A stretch of DNA of 64,000 nucleotides from Candidatus Fonsibacter ubiquis. Its GTDB lineage: Bacteria > Pseudomonadota > Alphaproteobacteria > Pelagibacterales > Pelagibacteraceae. The notes under the pieces were generated by a model. That model did no database searches and was not told the DNA's origin. It was given only the letters and a program-made list of their open reading frames with translations. Location of the stretch: positions 611,501 through 675,500 of the forward strand of contig NZ_CP024034.1 in assembly GCF_002688585.1 (NCBI RefSeq). Direction: 5' to 3'. Positions 6,594 to 16,438 of this stretch are shown one piece after another. Position numbers and translations under genes: made by a program. Position 1 is the stretch's first letter. Each line of letters begins with the position of its first letter.

Positions 6594-7063
6594 TAGTCTA
6601 TAATTTCTGAGTTAATTGGTTTTTTTTCATTATCCAGTGCTGCTTTTAAAGTATGCCAAGATAAAGTTGCACATTTTACTCGCATTGGAAATTTACCAAC
6701 TCCTGCAAGGGATGAAAATTTAATATGTTCATCCTCGGTTAAACCTGCTTTTTTAATTTCTTGTCCCTCTTTAATCATTTTAAAGAATGAATTTAATAAT
6801 TCACGAGCTTGTTTTTTAGATCTACCCTTAACAATTTCAGTCATAATTGAGGAGGATGCAACGGAGATGGCGCAGCCTGATCCTTCAAATGAGATATCCG
6901 TTACTTTTTTGTCTTTATCTAAAATTAAGTACACATGGATATTATCCCCGCATAAAGGATTGTGCCCTTCGGCATCATGATTAAATTTATTACATTTGCC
7001 AAAATTTCTAGGCTTTTTACCGTGGTCTAAGATGAGATCCTGATAAAGTTCTGTTAGATCCAT
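6593..7063 (-). CDS. sufU: SufU-type Fe-S/sulfur-transfer protein
   Basis: 156 residues of the IscU/SufU superfamily. Conserved ligands are C38 (NPLCGD, with D40), C64 (GSGCAIS) and C131 (MRVKCATLSW). The extra segment between the second and third cysteine, including FSSLAGVGKFPMR, marks the SufU rather than the IscU type. In Bacillus, SufU carries zinc and relays sulfur from SufS to SufB. Here it directly follows sufS, with overlapping ends, which fits the same role. Confidence 0.92.
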   Translation of the reverse strand: MDLTELYQDLILDHGKKPRNFGKCNKFNHDAEGHNPLCGDNIHVYLILDKDKKVTDISFEGSGCAISVASSSIMTEIVKGRSKKQARELLNSFFKMIKEGQEIKKAGLTEDEHIKFSSLAGVGKFPMRVKCATLSWHTLKAALDNEKKPINSEIID

Positions 7064-8265
7064 TACTTTAATTTAAATATTTTTTTACATTTTTTAATGC
7101 TCTCACATAAAGCATCAATATCTTGTTTATTATTATAAACTCCAAAGGAAACCCTTAAGGATGATCCAATTTTCAATTTTTTATGAAGGATCTGACAACA
7201 GTGATGACCTGCCCTTACTGCAATGTCATCTTCATCAAAAACTGTTGATGCATCATGGGCATGAACACCCTTAATATTAAAGGAAAAAACGCTTCCTTTA
7301 TCTGAGGGTCTTCCTACAAACTCAATATCATTAAATTTGCTAATTTTATCTAAAGCGTAAGTAGCTAAACTTTGCTCATGGCTTACAATATTTTTAATTT
7401 TAATATCTTTAACAAATTTAATTGCATGCTTTAATGCAATCACTTCAGCTGATGCCAATGAGCCAGCTTCAAATTTACTAACTCCTGATGCATAGGTAAT
7501 ATTTTTAGTATCAACATTTTGAATCATTCCACCACCACCATTGAAGGGCTCAAATTGCTCAACCCATTTATTTTTCATGAACAATATTCCAACTCCTGTT
7601 GGCCCATAAATTTTATGAGCTGAAAATGCATAAAAATCGCAATCTAATTCTTTAAGATCCACATGACTGTGAGTGACTGCTTGCGTGCCATCGATACAAA
7701 CGGGTATTTTTTTAGCTCTTGCAATACTGATTACTTTTTTAACATTTGTTGTAAGTCCCGTAACGTTGGATACATGGATAATACTAATCATTTTCGTCTT
7801 GTTGGTAATTAATGAGGTTAATTGATCAACCTGAACTTCGCCTTCTTCATTAATTGGAATAAATTTTATATTAACTTTTTTCTTTCTTAAAAAATGCCAT
7901 GGCACGTAATTCGAATGATGCTCTGCCTCAGTTAATATAATTTCATCACCTTCTTTTAAAAATTTGCCAAAACAATGGGCGACTAAATTTAAAGATTCTG
8001 TTGAGTTTTTTGTAAATATAATCTCTCCGTCACTGCCATTTACAAATTCTTTAATAGTCTCTCTTGTATTGTCATAATTAGCTGTTGCACGGGCTGCAAG
8101 ACCGTAAACGGCTCTGCCAATATTTGCATAATGATTTTTATAAAAATCATCTAATGCATTAATCACTTGAATTGGTTTTTGTGCAGAATTAGCAGTGTCA
8201 AAATAAATTAAATTTTTATTTGATTTAAATATTGGAAATTGACTCTTAATATCTTTTAAATTCAT
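7063..8265 (-). CDS. sufS: Cysteine desulfurase, SufS type (group II)
   Basis: 400 residues, a PLP enzyme that removes sulfur from cysteine for cluster assembly. The PLP lysine is K218 in FSAHKIYGPTGVG, and the active-site cysteine is C356 in RAGHHCCQ, the group II signature. It forms the sulfur source for the SufBCD scaffold, with sufD upstream and sufU downstream, all overlapping by one to four bases. It is the second cysteine desulfurase of this operon; the first, near iscR, is of group I. Confidence 0.96.
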   Translation of the reverse strand: MNLKDIKSQFPIFKSNKNLIYFDTANSAQKPIQVINALDDFYKNHYANIGRAVYGLAARATANYDNTRETIKEFVNGSDGEIIFTKNSTESLNLVAHCFGKFLKEGDEIILTEAEHHSNYVPWHFLRKKKVNIKFIPINEEGEVQVDQLTSLITNKTKMISIIHVSNVTGLTTNVKKVISIARAKKIPVCIDGTQAVTHSHVDLKELDCDFYAFSAHKIYGPTGVGILFMKNKWVEQFEPFNGGGGMIQNVDTKNITYASGVSKFEAGSLASAEVIALKHAIKFVKDIKIKNIVSHEQSLATYALDKISKFNDIEFVGRPSDKGSVFSFNIKGVHAHDASTVFDEDDIAVRAGHHCCQILHKKLKIGSSLRVSFGVYNNKQDIDALCESIKKCKKIFKLK

Positions 8266-9485
8266 GCCAACATATCCTCGGTTTTCTTTAAAAAATAATT
8301 CTTAAAATTTTCATCTGAAATTTTCTCAACCACTTCCGATAAAAAACCTTGAACGATTAATCGTTTTGCCTGATTTTCTGGAATGCCCCTTGCCATTAAA
8401 TAAAATAATTCATCCTTATTAAGTGAGGTGGATGATGAACCATGGCTACATTTTACGTCATCGGCGTAGATTTCAAGTTCGGGCTTTGAATGAAAGGTGC
8501 ACTGATCGGATAAAAGAACACTTTTAATTAATTGATAACCATTGGTTTTTTGTGCGATTTGATCAACAAATATTTTTCCTTGGTAAACTCCCTTAGCCGT
8601 TCCATCCATAATACTTTTTGAAAACTGATAACTCTTTGTATTTTCAGCTAAATGATTAATTTTAACTTTAATCTCGTGCTCTTCGTTATTTTTTAGAAAC
8701 TGCGTGTAATATAAATAACATTCAGACAAAGATTCATTGAGATTAATCTCTACTTCATCTCTGATTGTTTTTGTAATATTTGAAAATATAAAGCTTTCAT
8801 AATTTGCACTTGTTGCAATATTTACTTTCTTAAACCTATAAATACAGTTTTCTGTATTATTTGAATTTAAAATATAATTTTTAAAATGGGAGTTTTTCTC
8901 AACATCAATATTGGTATTAATCGTAATGAATGTTTTTTTATTATCATTTAAAAATTTTTCAAAGATTACAGCTTTAGAGTTTTTATTTAGTAAAATATAA
9001 TTTTTTTGATGTATTTGTTTTTGATCAGCTTTAGAATTAAACTGATAATAAATAATTATTGGCAAATCTAAATTATCTTTTACTTCTAAATAATAACCGA
9101 TTGTTGCTAAGCCATTATTTGCAGCAATCAGTGGATTTTTTTTATTACTAAATAATTTTGATAAATGTTTATTATTTTTATTATAATATTCATCAATTGA
9201 AGTGATAATTAACTTGTCCTTATCTTTTCCCTCAAATTCCGTTTTTTGAACCAATCCATTAACGATAAAAATTTTATTGTGTTTAAATTTTTCAACAACC
9301 TTTTCATTAATAACCTCTTTATTTGGCTTATAAATCTCAAGGTTTTTATTACTTTCTAAAAAGTAATTTAATGTAGATTGTTTCCAATCTTCATCTTTTT
9401 TAGTTGGAAAGCCATGTTTATTGAAAAGGTTTAAACTTAATGTTCTTAATTCATTTACTTCTTTAATTTCAGAAATAGTGTTCAT
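8262..9485 (-). CDS. sufD: Fe-S cluster assembly scaffold subunit SufD
   Basis: 407 residues. The N-terminus (WKQSTLNYFL) is helical, followed by a long beta-helix region with little conservation. The C-terminal SufBD core contains the SEPELEIYADDVKCSHGSS-like segment (here SKPELEIYADDVKCSHGSS), where the histidine of the SufB-SufD interface lies. SufD pairs with SufB and the ATPase SufC to build Fe-S clusters. It lies between sufC and sufS in the standard order. Confidence 0.95.
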   Translation of the reverse strand: MNTISEIKEVNELRTLSLNLFNKHGFPTKKDEDWKQSTLNYFLESNKNLEIYKPNKEVINEKVVEKFKHNKIFIVNGLVQKTEFEGKDKDKLIITSIDEYYNKNNKHLSKLFSNKKNPLIAANNGLATIGYYLEVKDNLDLPIIIYYQFNSKADQKQIHQKNYILLNKNSKAVIFEKFLNDNKKTFITINTNIDVEKNSHFKNYILNSNNTENCIYRFKKVNIATSANYESFIFSNITKTIRDEVEINLNESLSECYLYYTQFLKNNEEHEIKVKINHLAENTKSYQFSKSIMDGTAKGVYQGKIFVDQIAQKTNGYQLIKSVLLSDQCTFHSKPELEIYADDVKCSHGSSSTSLNKDELFYLMARGIPENQAKRLIVQGFLSEVVEKISDENFKNYFLKKTEDMLA

Positions 9486-9490
9486 TATAT

Positions 9491-10234
9491 TTAAACTGCC
9501 TTTTGAAATTCCTTATAGCCAATCTTATCAAGTTCTTGCGCAAGTTTTGAACAACCCGTTTTTACAATTGAACCATTTACCATCACATGGACAAAGTCAG
9601 GTTTGATATAATCTAATAATCTTTGGTAATGGGTAATAATTAAAAAAGATCTATTTTTAGATCTTAGAGCGTTCACTCCATCTGCAACTATTTTTAGAGC
9701 ATCAATATCTAATCCTGAATCAGTTTCATCTAAAATTGCAAGATCTGGTTCTAATAATGACATTTGCAAAACTTCATTACGTTTTTTTTCTCCACCAGAA
9801 AAACCAACATTTAAAGCTCGACCTAATTGCTCATCTTTAATTCCAAGTTTTTTTGCGTGCTGTTTTACAAGGGATAAAAATTCAACAACATCAACTTCCT
9901 TCTGCCCTTTTGCTTTTTTAATTGCATTTAAGGAAGTTTTTAAAAAATTATTCATAAAAACTCCTGGAATTTCTATGGGGTACTGAAATGCTAAAAATAT
10001 TCCCTTCTGTGCTCTTTCATCTGCTTCAAGTTCAATAATATTTTCATCTTTAAATAAAATTTTTCCATCAACTTCATATCCACTTTTGCCAGCTAATACA
10101 TAGGAAAGTGTACTTTTCCCAGATCCATTGGGTCCCATAATGGCATGCACTTCGCCTTTACCAATCTTAAGATTAAAATCCTTTAAGATTTTTTTATCAC
10201 CCACACTTACATTTAATTTTTCAATACTTAACAT
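9491..10234 (-). CDS. sufC: Fe-S assembly ATPase SufC
   Basis: 247 residues of the ABC ATPase fold. Walker A GPNGSGKS lies at 34-41, the signature FSGGEKKRNE near 149 and Walker B LAILDETDSGLD near 170, the last typical of SufC. It is a soluble ATPase driving conformational change of SufB/SufD, not a transporter. sufB ends at the base where this gene begins, so the two are probably coupled. Confidence 0.97.
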   Translation of the reverse strand: MLSIEKLNVSVGDKKILKDFNLKIGKGEVHAIMGPNGSGKSTLSYVLAGKSGYEVDGKILFKDENIIELEADERAQKGIFLAFQYPIEIPGVFMNNFLKTSLNAIKKAKGQKEVDVVEFLSLVKQHAKKLGIKDEQLGRALNVGFSGGEKKRNEVLQMSLLEPDLAILDETDSGLDIDALKIVADGVNALRSKNRSFLIITHYQRLLDYIKPDFVHVMVNGSIVKTGCSKLAQELDKIGYKEFQKAV

Positions 10235-11676
10235 TAACCAACACTTCCTTCTAAACTAATGCTCACTAACTTTTGCGCCTCTACTGCAAACTCCATGGGT
10301 AGTTGTTGCAAAACCTCTTTACAAAATCCATTTACAATTAAACTTACTGCCTCTTCTTGATTTAAGCCTCTTTGTTTACAATAAAATAACTGCTCTTCAC
10401 TTATTTTAGAGGTTGTTGCTTCATGCTCTGTGGTTGAAGTCGAGTTTTTATTATCAATATATGGAACCGTATGTGCACCACATAAATTTCCAACTAATAA
10501 TGAATCGCACTGTGTATAATTTTTGGCATTACTTGCCTTTGGATGAATGCTGACAAGGCCTCTATAAGTATTATCAGCGTGACCTGCGGAAATACCCTTA
10601 GAAATAATTCTACTCTTAGTATTTTTACCAAGGTGGATCATTTTAGTTCCGGTATCTGCTTTTTGATAATTATTAGTAATAGCAATTGAGTAAAATTCAC
10701 CCGATGAATTATCGCCTTGTAAAATACAGCTTGGGTACTTCCAAGTAATTGCAGATCCTGTTTCAACTTGTGTCCAAGAAATTTTAGAATTTTTACCCTT
10801 ACAAATTCCTCGTTTTGTTACAAAGTTATAAATTCCACCTTTTCCCTCTTTATCGCCTGGATACCAATTTTGAACAGTTGAATATTTAATTTCAGCATCA
10901 TCTAATGCAACTAACTCTACATTTGCGGCATGAAGTTGATTTTCATCACGCATTGGAGCAGTACATCCTTCTAAATAACTTACATAACTTCCCTTATCTG
11001 CAATAATTAAAGTTCTTTCAAATTGGCCTGTGTTTGATGCATTAATTCTAAAATATGTTGAAAGCTCCATGGGACATCTCACTCCCTCTGGAATGTAAAC
11101 AAAAGAACCATCGGTAAAGACTGCAGAATTTAATGTCGCAAAATAATGGTCCGTTAAAGGAATAACTGAACCTAAATATTTTTTAACTAAATCTGGATGT
11201 TTTTGTACAGCTTCAGAAATTGAACAAAAAATTATTCCAATATCTTCTAATTTTTTTTTAAATGTTGTAGCAACGGATACAGAGTCAAATACGGCATCCA
11301 CCGCAACTCCTGCTAATCTTTTTTGTTCATTAAGAGGAATTCCTAATTTTTCATAAGTTTTTTTAATCTCAGGATCAATTTCATCTAATGACTTAGGTCC
11401 TTCTTTAAAACTCTTTGGCGCTGAGTAATAATATAAAGCCTGGTAGTCAATTTTAGGATATTGAGGTTTTTGCCAGTTTGGCTCCGTCATTAATTGTAAT
11501 CGATCAAAGGCTTTTAATCTCCAAGCCAACAACCATTCAGGTTCATTTTTTTGTTTTGAAATAAACTGAATAACCTCTTTATTCAGTCCTTTTGGAGCTC
11601 TAACGGACTCCACATCGGTTACAAAACCGTAGGCATAATCCTGTTTAATTTGCTCTTGAATAAAATTATCTGACAT
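10234..11676 (-). CDS. sufB: Fe-S cluster assembly scaffold subunit SufB
   Basis: 480 residues, full length for SufB. Conserved landmarks are [11 protein letters not shown], the ARG/ECT-type segment [15 protein letters not shown] with the sulfur-accepting cysteine, and the C-terminal [12 protein letters not shown] and [10 protein letters not shown] segments of the SufBD core. SufB is the main scaffold on which clusters assemble. It follows the group I desulfurase, overlapping it by 11 bases. Confidence 0.97.
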   Translation of the reverse strand: MSDNFIQEQIKQDYAYGFVTDVESVRAPKGLNKEVIQFISKQKNEPEWLLAWRLKAFDRLQLMTEPNWQKPQYPKIDYQALYYYSAPKSFKEGPKSLDEIDPEIKKTYEKLGIPLNEQKRLAGVAVDAVFDSVSVATTFKKKLEDIGIIFCSISEAVQKHPDLVKKYLGSVIPLTDHYFATLNSAVFTDGSFVYIPEGVRCPMELSTYFRINASNTGQFERTLIIADKGSYVSYLEGCTAPMRDENQLHAANVELVALDDAEIKYSTVQNWYPGDKEGKGGIYNFVTKRGICKGKNSKISWTQVETGSAITWKYPSCILQGDNSSGEFYSIAITNNYQKADTGTKMIHLGKNTKSRIISKGISAGHADNTYRGLVSIHPKASNAKNYTQCDSLLVGNLCGAHTVPYIDNKNSTSTTEHEATTSKISEEQLFYCKQRGLNQEEAVSLIVNGFCKEVLQQLPMEFAVEAQKLVSISLEGSVG

Positions 11677-12802
11677 TTAATGCTCCATTTTTAAAACAAT
11701 CTGACTTCCAAATATTAAAGAAGGTTTCAATTTGCTCTTTAGTAGAATCCCAGCCCAAACTTACTCTAATTGCAGAGTGAATATATTTTTCATCTACTTG
11801 CATTGCCTTTAAAACGTGGGACGGTTCAACTTTACCAGAGGAACAAGCCGCACCAGAACTGACACAAATTCCTTTTTGATCAAGGGCAATCACTTGGTTT
11901 TCAGAAGTCATTGATGGATATGCAAAATAGCAAGTATTTGCCAATCGATTTGTATCTTCGCCAAAAATTTTAATTTCATTAGAAAGTTTTTTTAAATTTG
12001 CTTCTAATAAATCTCTATTGTTTTTTATTTCAGAATTGCAAATTTTAGCTAAATTATTAACTTCATTGATTGCCTCACCAAAGCCTACAATTCCTAAAAA
12101 GTTTTCCGTACCAGATCTTAAATTTTTCTCTTGCCCTCCCCCTGTAATTTCTGGGGAAATATTATTTCTAGTATTTATTAATAAAGCGCCAACTCCTGTA
12201 GGCCCGCCAATTTTATGAGATGAAATTGAAAATAAATCCACATCTAAACTATCTAAATCTATTTCAATTTTTCCAAGACCTTGAACACCGTCACAGTGAA
12301 TAATTCCTTTATATTTTCTAACTATTTTTGCAATTTCATTAATAGGGTGAATAATTCCGGACTCATTATTTGCAAACATAATACTAACTAAAAAAGAACT
12401 GGTCTGTTTTGAAAGTAATTCCTCTATTTCTTTTAAATTAATATTGCCATTTGAATTGATATTAAAGAATTTTTTTTCAATATCTAAATTTTTTACAACA
12501 TCAATCACTGATGCATGTTCTGTTTGTAGAGAAAAAATAGTTTTAATATTATTTTTTTTTATAAAACCTTTAATAGCTAAATTATTTGACTCAGTTGCTC
12601 CACTTGTAAAAATAAGATCATAATTTTTTGCTTTTAAAGCGGATAAAATGTTTCTTCTGACTTCTTCAACAATTTTTTTTGAATTTCTACCAATTTTATG
12701 AACAGAAGAAGGATTGCCAAATTCTTCAAATTTTAAATTTTGAATTTTTTTTATTACATTTTTATGTAACGGTGCAGTTGCGTTATAATCTAAGTAAATC
12801 AT
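11666..12802 (-). CDS. iscS: Cysteine desulfurase, IscS/NifS type (group I)
   Basis: 378 residues. The PLP lysine is K197 ([10 protein letters not shown]) and the catalytic cysteine is C320 in SSGAACSSG, the mobile-loop motif of group I enzymes. Together with SufS (group II) the operon thus codes for two different sulfur donors. In alphaproteobacteria a desulfurase between iscR and sufB is common; it may also feed tRNA thiolation or thiamine synthesis, as IscS does elsewhere. The name iscS is by class and does not imply an ISC operon. Confidence 0.9.
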   Translation of the reverse strand: MIYLDYNATAPLHKNVIKKIQNLKFEEFGNPSSVHKIGRNSKKIVEEVRRNILSALKAKNYDLIFTSGATESNNLAIKGFIKKNNIKTIFSLQTEHASVIDVVKNLDIEKKFFNINSNGNINLKEIEELLSKQTSSFLVSIMFANNESGIIHPINEIAKIVRKYKGIIHCDGVQGLGKIEIDLDSLDVDLFSISSHKIGGPTGVGALLINTRNNISPEITGGGQEKNLRSGTENFLGIVGFGEAINEVNNLAKICNSEIKNNRDLLEANLKKLSNEIKIFGEDTNRLANTCYFAYPSMTSENQVIALDQKGICVSSGAACSSGKVEPSHVLKAMQVDEKYIHSAIRVSLGWDSTKEQIETFFNIWKSDCFKNGALNVR

Positions 12803-13269
12803 CGACTCATTCCCTGTGATTGACTTGCTGAATTTTCCATAGGTGTACTTCTTGGAATTTTATTTTCTAAAACGTCCATTAATGTCACTGAAGTAAAATA
12901 ATTACTAATGTGACGTGACAATCCATCCCAAAGATTGTGCGTTATACATTTTGTTGATTTTCCTGTGCACCCTTTTTTAGACTTTAGTTTACACTTAGTC
13001 GTTTTGATATCTTCATTAACTGCTTCAATGATTGATGAAAGATGAATTTTGCTTGGCTCCTTTGAGAGTCTATATCCACCTAAATTTCCTCTAACACTAG
13101 TGACTAAATCTTTTTTTTTTAATTTTAAAAATAACTGTTCTAAAAAGGAGAGAGAAATACCCTGACGTATGGATATATCATTCAAGCTGACTGGTTTTTG
13201 CTGCTTGTTAAAATTGGCAAGGTCAGCCATCGCCATTACAGCGTATCTTCCTTTAGCTGTTAATTTCAT
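12799..13269 (-). CDS. iscR: Rrf2-family Fe-S regulator IscR
   Basis: 156 residues. The winged helix-turn-helix occupies about 1-75 with the Rrf2 landmark VRGNLGGYRLS. Cluster ligands are C93, C101 and C108 with H111; the first spacing is longer than in E. coli IscR (C92/C98/C104/H107). IscR senses [2Fe-2S] status and represses its own operon when clusters are plentiful. It is the first gene of the iscR-suf operon, and a matching operator lies directly upstream (13301-13325), so autoregulation is well supported. Confidence 0.94.
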   Translation of the reverse strand: MKLTAKGRYAVMAMADLANFNKQQKPVSLNDISIRQGISLSFLEQLFLKLKKKDLVTSVRGNLGGYRLSKEPSKIHLSSIIEAVNEDIKTTKCKLKSKKGCTGKSTKCITHNLWDGLSRHISNYFTSVTLMDVLENKIPRSTPMENSASQSQGMSR

Positions 13270-13294
13270 AGTAAATTAATGATTAATTCACGTA

Positions 13295-13323
13295 GATTTA
13301 TCTATTCCTACTAATTTAGTCAA
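13295..13323 (-). promoter_or_regulatory. Sigma70-type promoter of the iscR-suf operon
   Basis: On the minus strand, -35 TTGACT (13323-13318), a 17-base spacer and -10 TAAATC (13300-13295). Transcription would start near 13288, giving a leader of about 20 bases to the iscR ATG at 13269. It is one of the best -35/-10 pairs in the window. Confidence 0.75.
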
Positions 13324-13325
13324 CT
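13301..13325 (-). promoter_or_regulatory. IscR-type operator overlapping the -35 element
   Basis: The minus strand reads TTGACTAAATTAGTAGGAAT, matching the E. coli type 1 IscR site pattern (YYGACTRWWWYAGTCRR) at nearly all positions; the second half site is AGTAGG instead of AGTCRR. It covers the -35 box and the start of the spacer, where bound repressor would block RNA polymerase. The specificity is inferred from the gene it precedes and the known motif. Confidence 0.7.
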
Positions 13326-13356
13326 TTAAAAAAAAACCAAAACTCAATTGCTTTTA

Positions 13357-13365
13357 TGGTATAAG
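13357..13365 (+). promoter_or_regulatory. Extended -10 promoter element of the hydrolase gene
   Basis: TGGTATAAG fits an extended -10 (TGnTATAAT-like). No good -35 is visible 17 bases upstream, as allowed for extended -10 promoters. The gene start is 35 bases downstream. The same nine bases occur upstream of lptF (33427-33435). Confidence 0.45.
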
Positions 13366-13400
13366 AGCGCCTTGTTAAAATAATAATTCAACAAAATTCT

Positions 13401-14057
13401 ATGAGTATAGTTAATCCAGCAGGAACTTTTATAAACGGACCCGATGGAAAACTTGAGGCAAAATACGTTCAAGGAAAAAATTCAACTGCTCCCACTGTTT
13501 TAATTCTTCATCCACATCCAGAGTATGGTGGAACCATGAATAATAAAGTTGTCTATAATGCTTTTCACACATTTCTTAAAAATGGATTTTCTGTTTGTCG
13601 TTTTAATTTTAGAGGAGTTGGTAAAAGTGAGGGGAAATTTGATAATGGTCAGGGAGAATTATCAGATGCAGCAGCTGTATTAGATTGGATACAACGACAA
13701 AATCCAACTACTAATGAAAGTTGGATTGTTGGATTTTCCTTCGGTTCATTAATTTGTATGCAATTGCTAATGCGAAGACCTGAAATTTATAGATTTATAG
13801 CGATCTGTCCTCAACCTAATATTTATGATTTTAATTTTTTAGCACCTTGCCCATCATCAGGCATGGTTCTATATGCATCCAATGATCAACTCGTTCCACA
13901 GGATGCAACAAAAGCATTAGAGACTAAACTTAAAAATCAAAAGAGTATTAATGTAGATTTTGTTAAAATAGAAGGTGCCAATCATTTTTTTGCAGGCAAA
14001 GATAAAGAATTTAATTCTGCCATAGAAAAATATATTAAAAAAGAATCTAGATTTTAA
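13401..14057 (+). CDS. Alpha/beta hydrolase
   Basis: 218 residues of the alpha/beta hydrolase fold. The oxyanion/N-terminal HPHPEYGGTMNNKVV (37-51) is typical of a bacterial subgroup with small-molecule esterase/hydrolase annotations. The nucleophile elbow is GFSFGS at 111-116 (S113), with acid D162 and H195 (GANHFF) completing the triad. No signal peptide. Substrate unknown. It is divergent from iscR, a pairing often seen in alphaproteobacteria, but no functional link can be shown. The end overlaps the convergent anmK by four bases. Confidence 0.9.
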   Translation: MSIVNPAGTFINGPDGKLEAKYVQGKNSTAPTVLILHPHPEYGGTMNNKVVYNAFHTFLKNGFSVCRFNFRGVGKSEGKFDNGQGELSDAAAVLDWIQRQNPTTNESWIVGFSFGSLICMQLLMRRPEIYRFIAICPQPNIYDFNFLAPCPSSGMVLYASNDQLVPQDATKALETKLKNQKSINVDFVKIEGANHFFAGKDKEFNSAIEKYIKKESRF

Positions 14058-15148
14058 TTAGAATAAACTATTCCGCCTGTAACAGGCTTAATAACTCCCG
14101 TAGTAGTTGGTAAAGATAAAAATTTTTTTTCAAAACTTCTTATTGCAAGATAAGCAAAAGCCTGGGATTCAATAAAATCGCCTGCAAACTTGTATTGATC
14201 AATGGGTTCAACATTGACATTTAAAATTTTTGACAAAAATTTAATTAAGGTTTTATTTTTTCTACCGCCACCTGCTAAAATAATTTTATTTTTCTTTTCT
14301 TTAATATTTTTTATAAAATCGGCAATTAAATTTGCAGTAACACTTACTAAGGTTGCAGCACCATCTTCTAATTTAAGACCACGAAATTGAGCAATATTAA
14401 AATCAGTAATATCTAATGATTTTTTTTTATCGTGATAACTATAGTGATTTAAAAAATCCTCTTGCATTAAACTATTCACCTCGCCTTTTTCTGAAATTTT
14501 TCCCTCCCTATCAAATTCCAAATCCTTTGAATTTATTCTAATCCATTGATCCAATAAACAATTGCCAGGTCCAATATCATTGGAATGAATAATGGAATTT
14601 TCGAAATAACTTCCGTTTGCAATTCCGCCAATATTTATGATGACGCCATTATTTATTAGGTTTAAATGTTTTAATATTTGACCATGATAAAGAGTTACTA
14701 ATGGCGCTCCCTGTCCTTTATTTTTAATATCGTTATCTCTAAAATTAAAAATAACTTTAGTCTTTAAAAGTTGTGCCATAAGCTCAGGATTTCCTAATTG
14801 AAACGTAAATGCCTGTTCAGGTTTATGGATTAGGGTATGACCGTGATAACCTATCAAATCTAATTTTGTTAAAGGATTTTTTTTTAAAATTTTATTAATC
14901 GCTTCAACATGAAGAAGTGTAATCTTTCTAGATAAGTCATTAATAATTGGTTTTTTTGATATTAAATCGTTTTTTTGTAAAACTTCTTTTCTAATATTTA
15001 TTAATTCCAACTTAAAATCCGAACTATATTCGAAAAAAAAATTATCAACTATAGAAGTATTATTTTCACCATCAGAATTAATAATTGAAAGATCAATTCC
15101 GTCCATAGAAGTACCACTCATAGTTCCTAGGGAAATGTAATTATTCAT
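14054..15148 (-). CDS. anmK: Anhydro-N-acetylmuramic acid kinase
   Basis: 364 residues, family length. The N-terminal GTMSGTSMDGID (8-19) is diagnostic, and ILAGGGRKN marks the second nucleotide-binding region. AnmK phosphorylates and opens 1,6-anhydro-MurNAc during peptidoglycan recycling, yielding MurNAc-6-phosphate. It is divergent from tyrS, with about 48 bases between starts, as in many alphaproteobacteria. Confidence 0.95.
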   Translation of the reverse strand: MNNYISLGTMSGTSMDGIDLSIINSDGENNTSIVDNFFFEYSSDFKLELINIRKEVLQKNDLISKKPIINDLSRKITLLHVEAINKILKKNPLTKLDLIGYHGHTLIHKPEQAFTFQLGNPELMAQLLKTKVIFNFRDNDIKNKGQGAPLVTLYHGQILKHLNLINNGVIINIGGIANGSYFENSIIHSNDIGPGNCLLDQWIRINSKDLEFDREGKISEKGEVNSLMQEDFLNHYSYHDKKKSLDITDFNIAQFRGLKLEDGAATLVSVTANLIADFIKNIKEKKNKIILAGGGRKNKTLIKFLSKILNVNVEPIDQYKFAGDFIESQAFAYLAIRSFEKKFLSLPTTTGVIKPVTGGIVYSN

Positions 15149-15196
15149 TTATATAGATTTAATATTATTTAATTTTGTATAATACTATCTTATTGA

Positions 15197-16438
15197 ATGA
15201 ATCAGAATCTTATCAAAACCTTTCAAGAAAGAGGATATTTCAATCAGTGCACTGATTTAGATAATCTAGCTAAACTTCTAAATAATAAAAAGATTAAATT
15301 ATATATTGGTTTTGACTGCACTGCACCAAGTCTACATGTTGGCAGCCTAGTACAGATTATGTGTCTTAGATTATTTCAAAATTTTGGTCATACACCAATT
15401 GTATTATTGGGAGGTGGCACAACAATGGTTGGGGATCCTTCTGGTAAAGAAGAAAGCAGAAAAATTTTAACAAGTGTAGAAATTAAAAAAAATACCTCAG
15501 GTATTAAAAAAGTTTTTAATAAATTTTTAAATAATAAAGGAAATAATAAATTTATTTTTTTAAATAATGAAAAATGGCTGACTAAAATTAATTATATTAA
15601 TTTTTTAAGAGATTATGGAAAACATTTTACAATTAATAAAATGCTAACTTTTGATAGTGTAAAACTGAGGTTAGACAGAGAGCAATCCTTAAGTTTTTTA
15701 GAATTTAATTATATGATTCTACAAGCCTATGACTTTCTTGAACTGAATAAAAAAAATGAATGTGTCTTACAAATAGGCGGCTCTGATCAATGGGGAAATA
15801 TCGTCAACGGTATTGAATTAATAAGACGAGTTAACGGAAAGGAATCTTATGGTTTAACAACACCACTCATTACTACAAGTTCCGGTGCTAAAATGGGTAA
15901 AACGGAAAAGGGAGCTGTGTGGCTAGATGAAAAACAAACTAGTCCTTATGAATACTGGCAATTTTGGCGAAATGTAAATGATGCGGATGTATTTAAATAT
16001 TTAAGATTATTTACAGAGTTACCAATTAATAAGATCGCTGAATTTGAAAATGATAAATCAAGAAATATTAATGATTTTAAGATAATTCTTGCAAATGAGG
16101 CAACTAAAATACTCCATGGTGAAAAAGCCTCTTCCAATGCTGAGGCTACCTCTAAAAAAACATTTGAAGATAAATCTTTTGGCGATGATTTGCCAAAAAT
16201 TGAAATTAAAAAATCAGAATTTCATAAAGGAATATCTTTTAACGAATTGATTATTAAAATCAATTTTGCAAAATCAAATGGTGAATTTAGAAGAAATATT
16301 TCAAATAAGGGTTATCGAATAAATAATGAAATTGTTTTAGATGAAAAAAAAATTGTCACCCAAGATGATTTTAAAGGTGAAAAAATTATCAAAATTTCAT
16401 TTGGGAAGAAACAGCACGTTTTAATAGAGGCTATTTAG
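15197..16438 (+). CDS. tyrS: Tyrosyl-tRNA synthetase
   Basis: 413 residues, bacterial TyrRS. The HIGH motif reads HVGS at 47-50 and the KMSKS motif reads KMGKT (near 235). The tyrosine pocket GSDQWGN is present. The C-terminal S4-like RNA-binding domain (about 345-413) recognises the tRNA. Nothing unusual apart from the eight-base overlap with the convergent AsmA-like gene. Confidence 0.96.
   Translation: MNQNLIKTFQERGYFNQCTDLDNLAKLLNNKKIKLYIGFDCTAPSLHVGSLVQIMCLRLFQNFGHTPIVLLGGGTTMVGDPSGKEESRKILTSVEIKKNTSGIKKVFNKFLNNKGNNKFIFLNNEKWLTKINYINFLRDYGKHFTINKMLTFDSVKLRLDREQSLSFLEFNYMILQAYDFLELNKKNECVLQIGGSDQWGNIVNGIELIRRVNGKESYGLTTPLITTSSGAKMGKTEKGAVWLDEKQTSPYEYWQFWRNVNDADVFKYLRLFTELPINKIAEFENDKSRNINDFKIILANEATKILHGEKASSNAEATSKKTFEDKSFGDDLPKIEIKKSEFHKGISFNELIIKINFAKSNGEFRRNISNKGYRINNEIVLDEKKIVTQDDFKGEKIIKISFGKKQHVLIEAI

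Noticed and set aside
11666-12802. An ISC operon because of an IscS-type desulfurase and IscR
   Set aside because: iscU, iscA-hscBA and ferredoxin genes are absent; the downstream genes are sufB, C, D, S, U and T, so it is a SUF operon with an IscS-type member.
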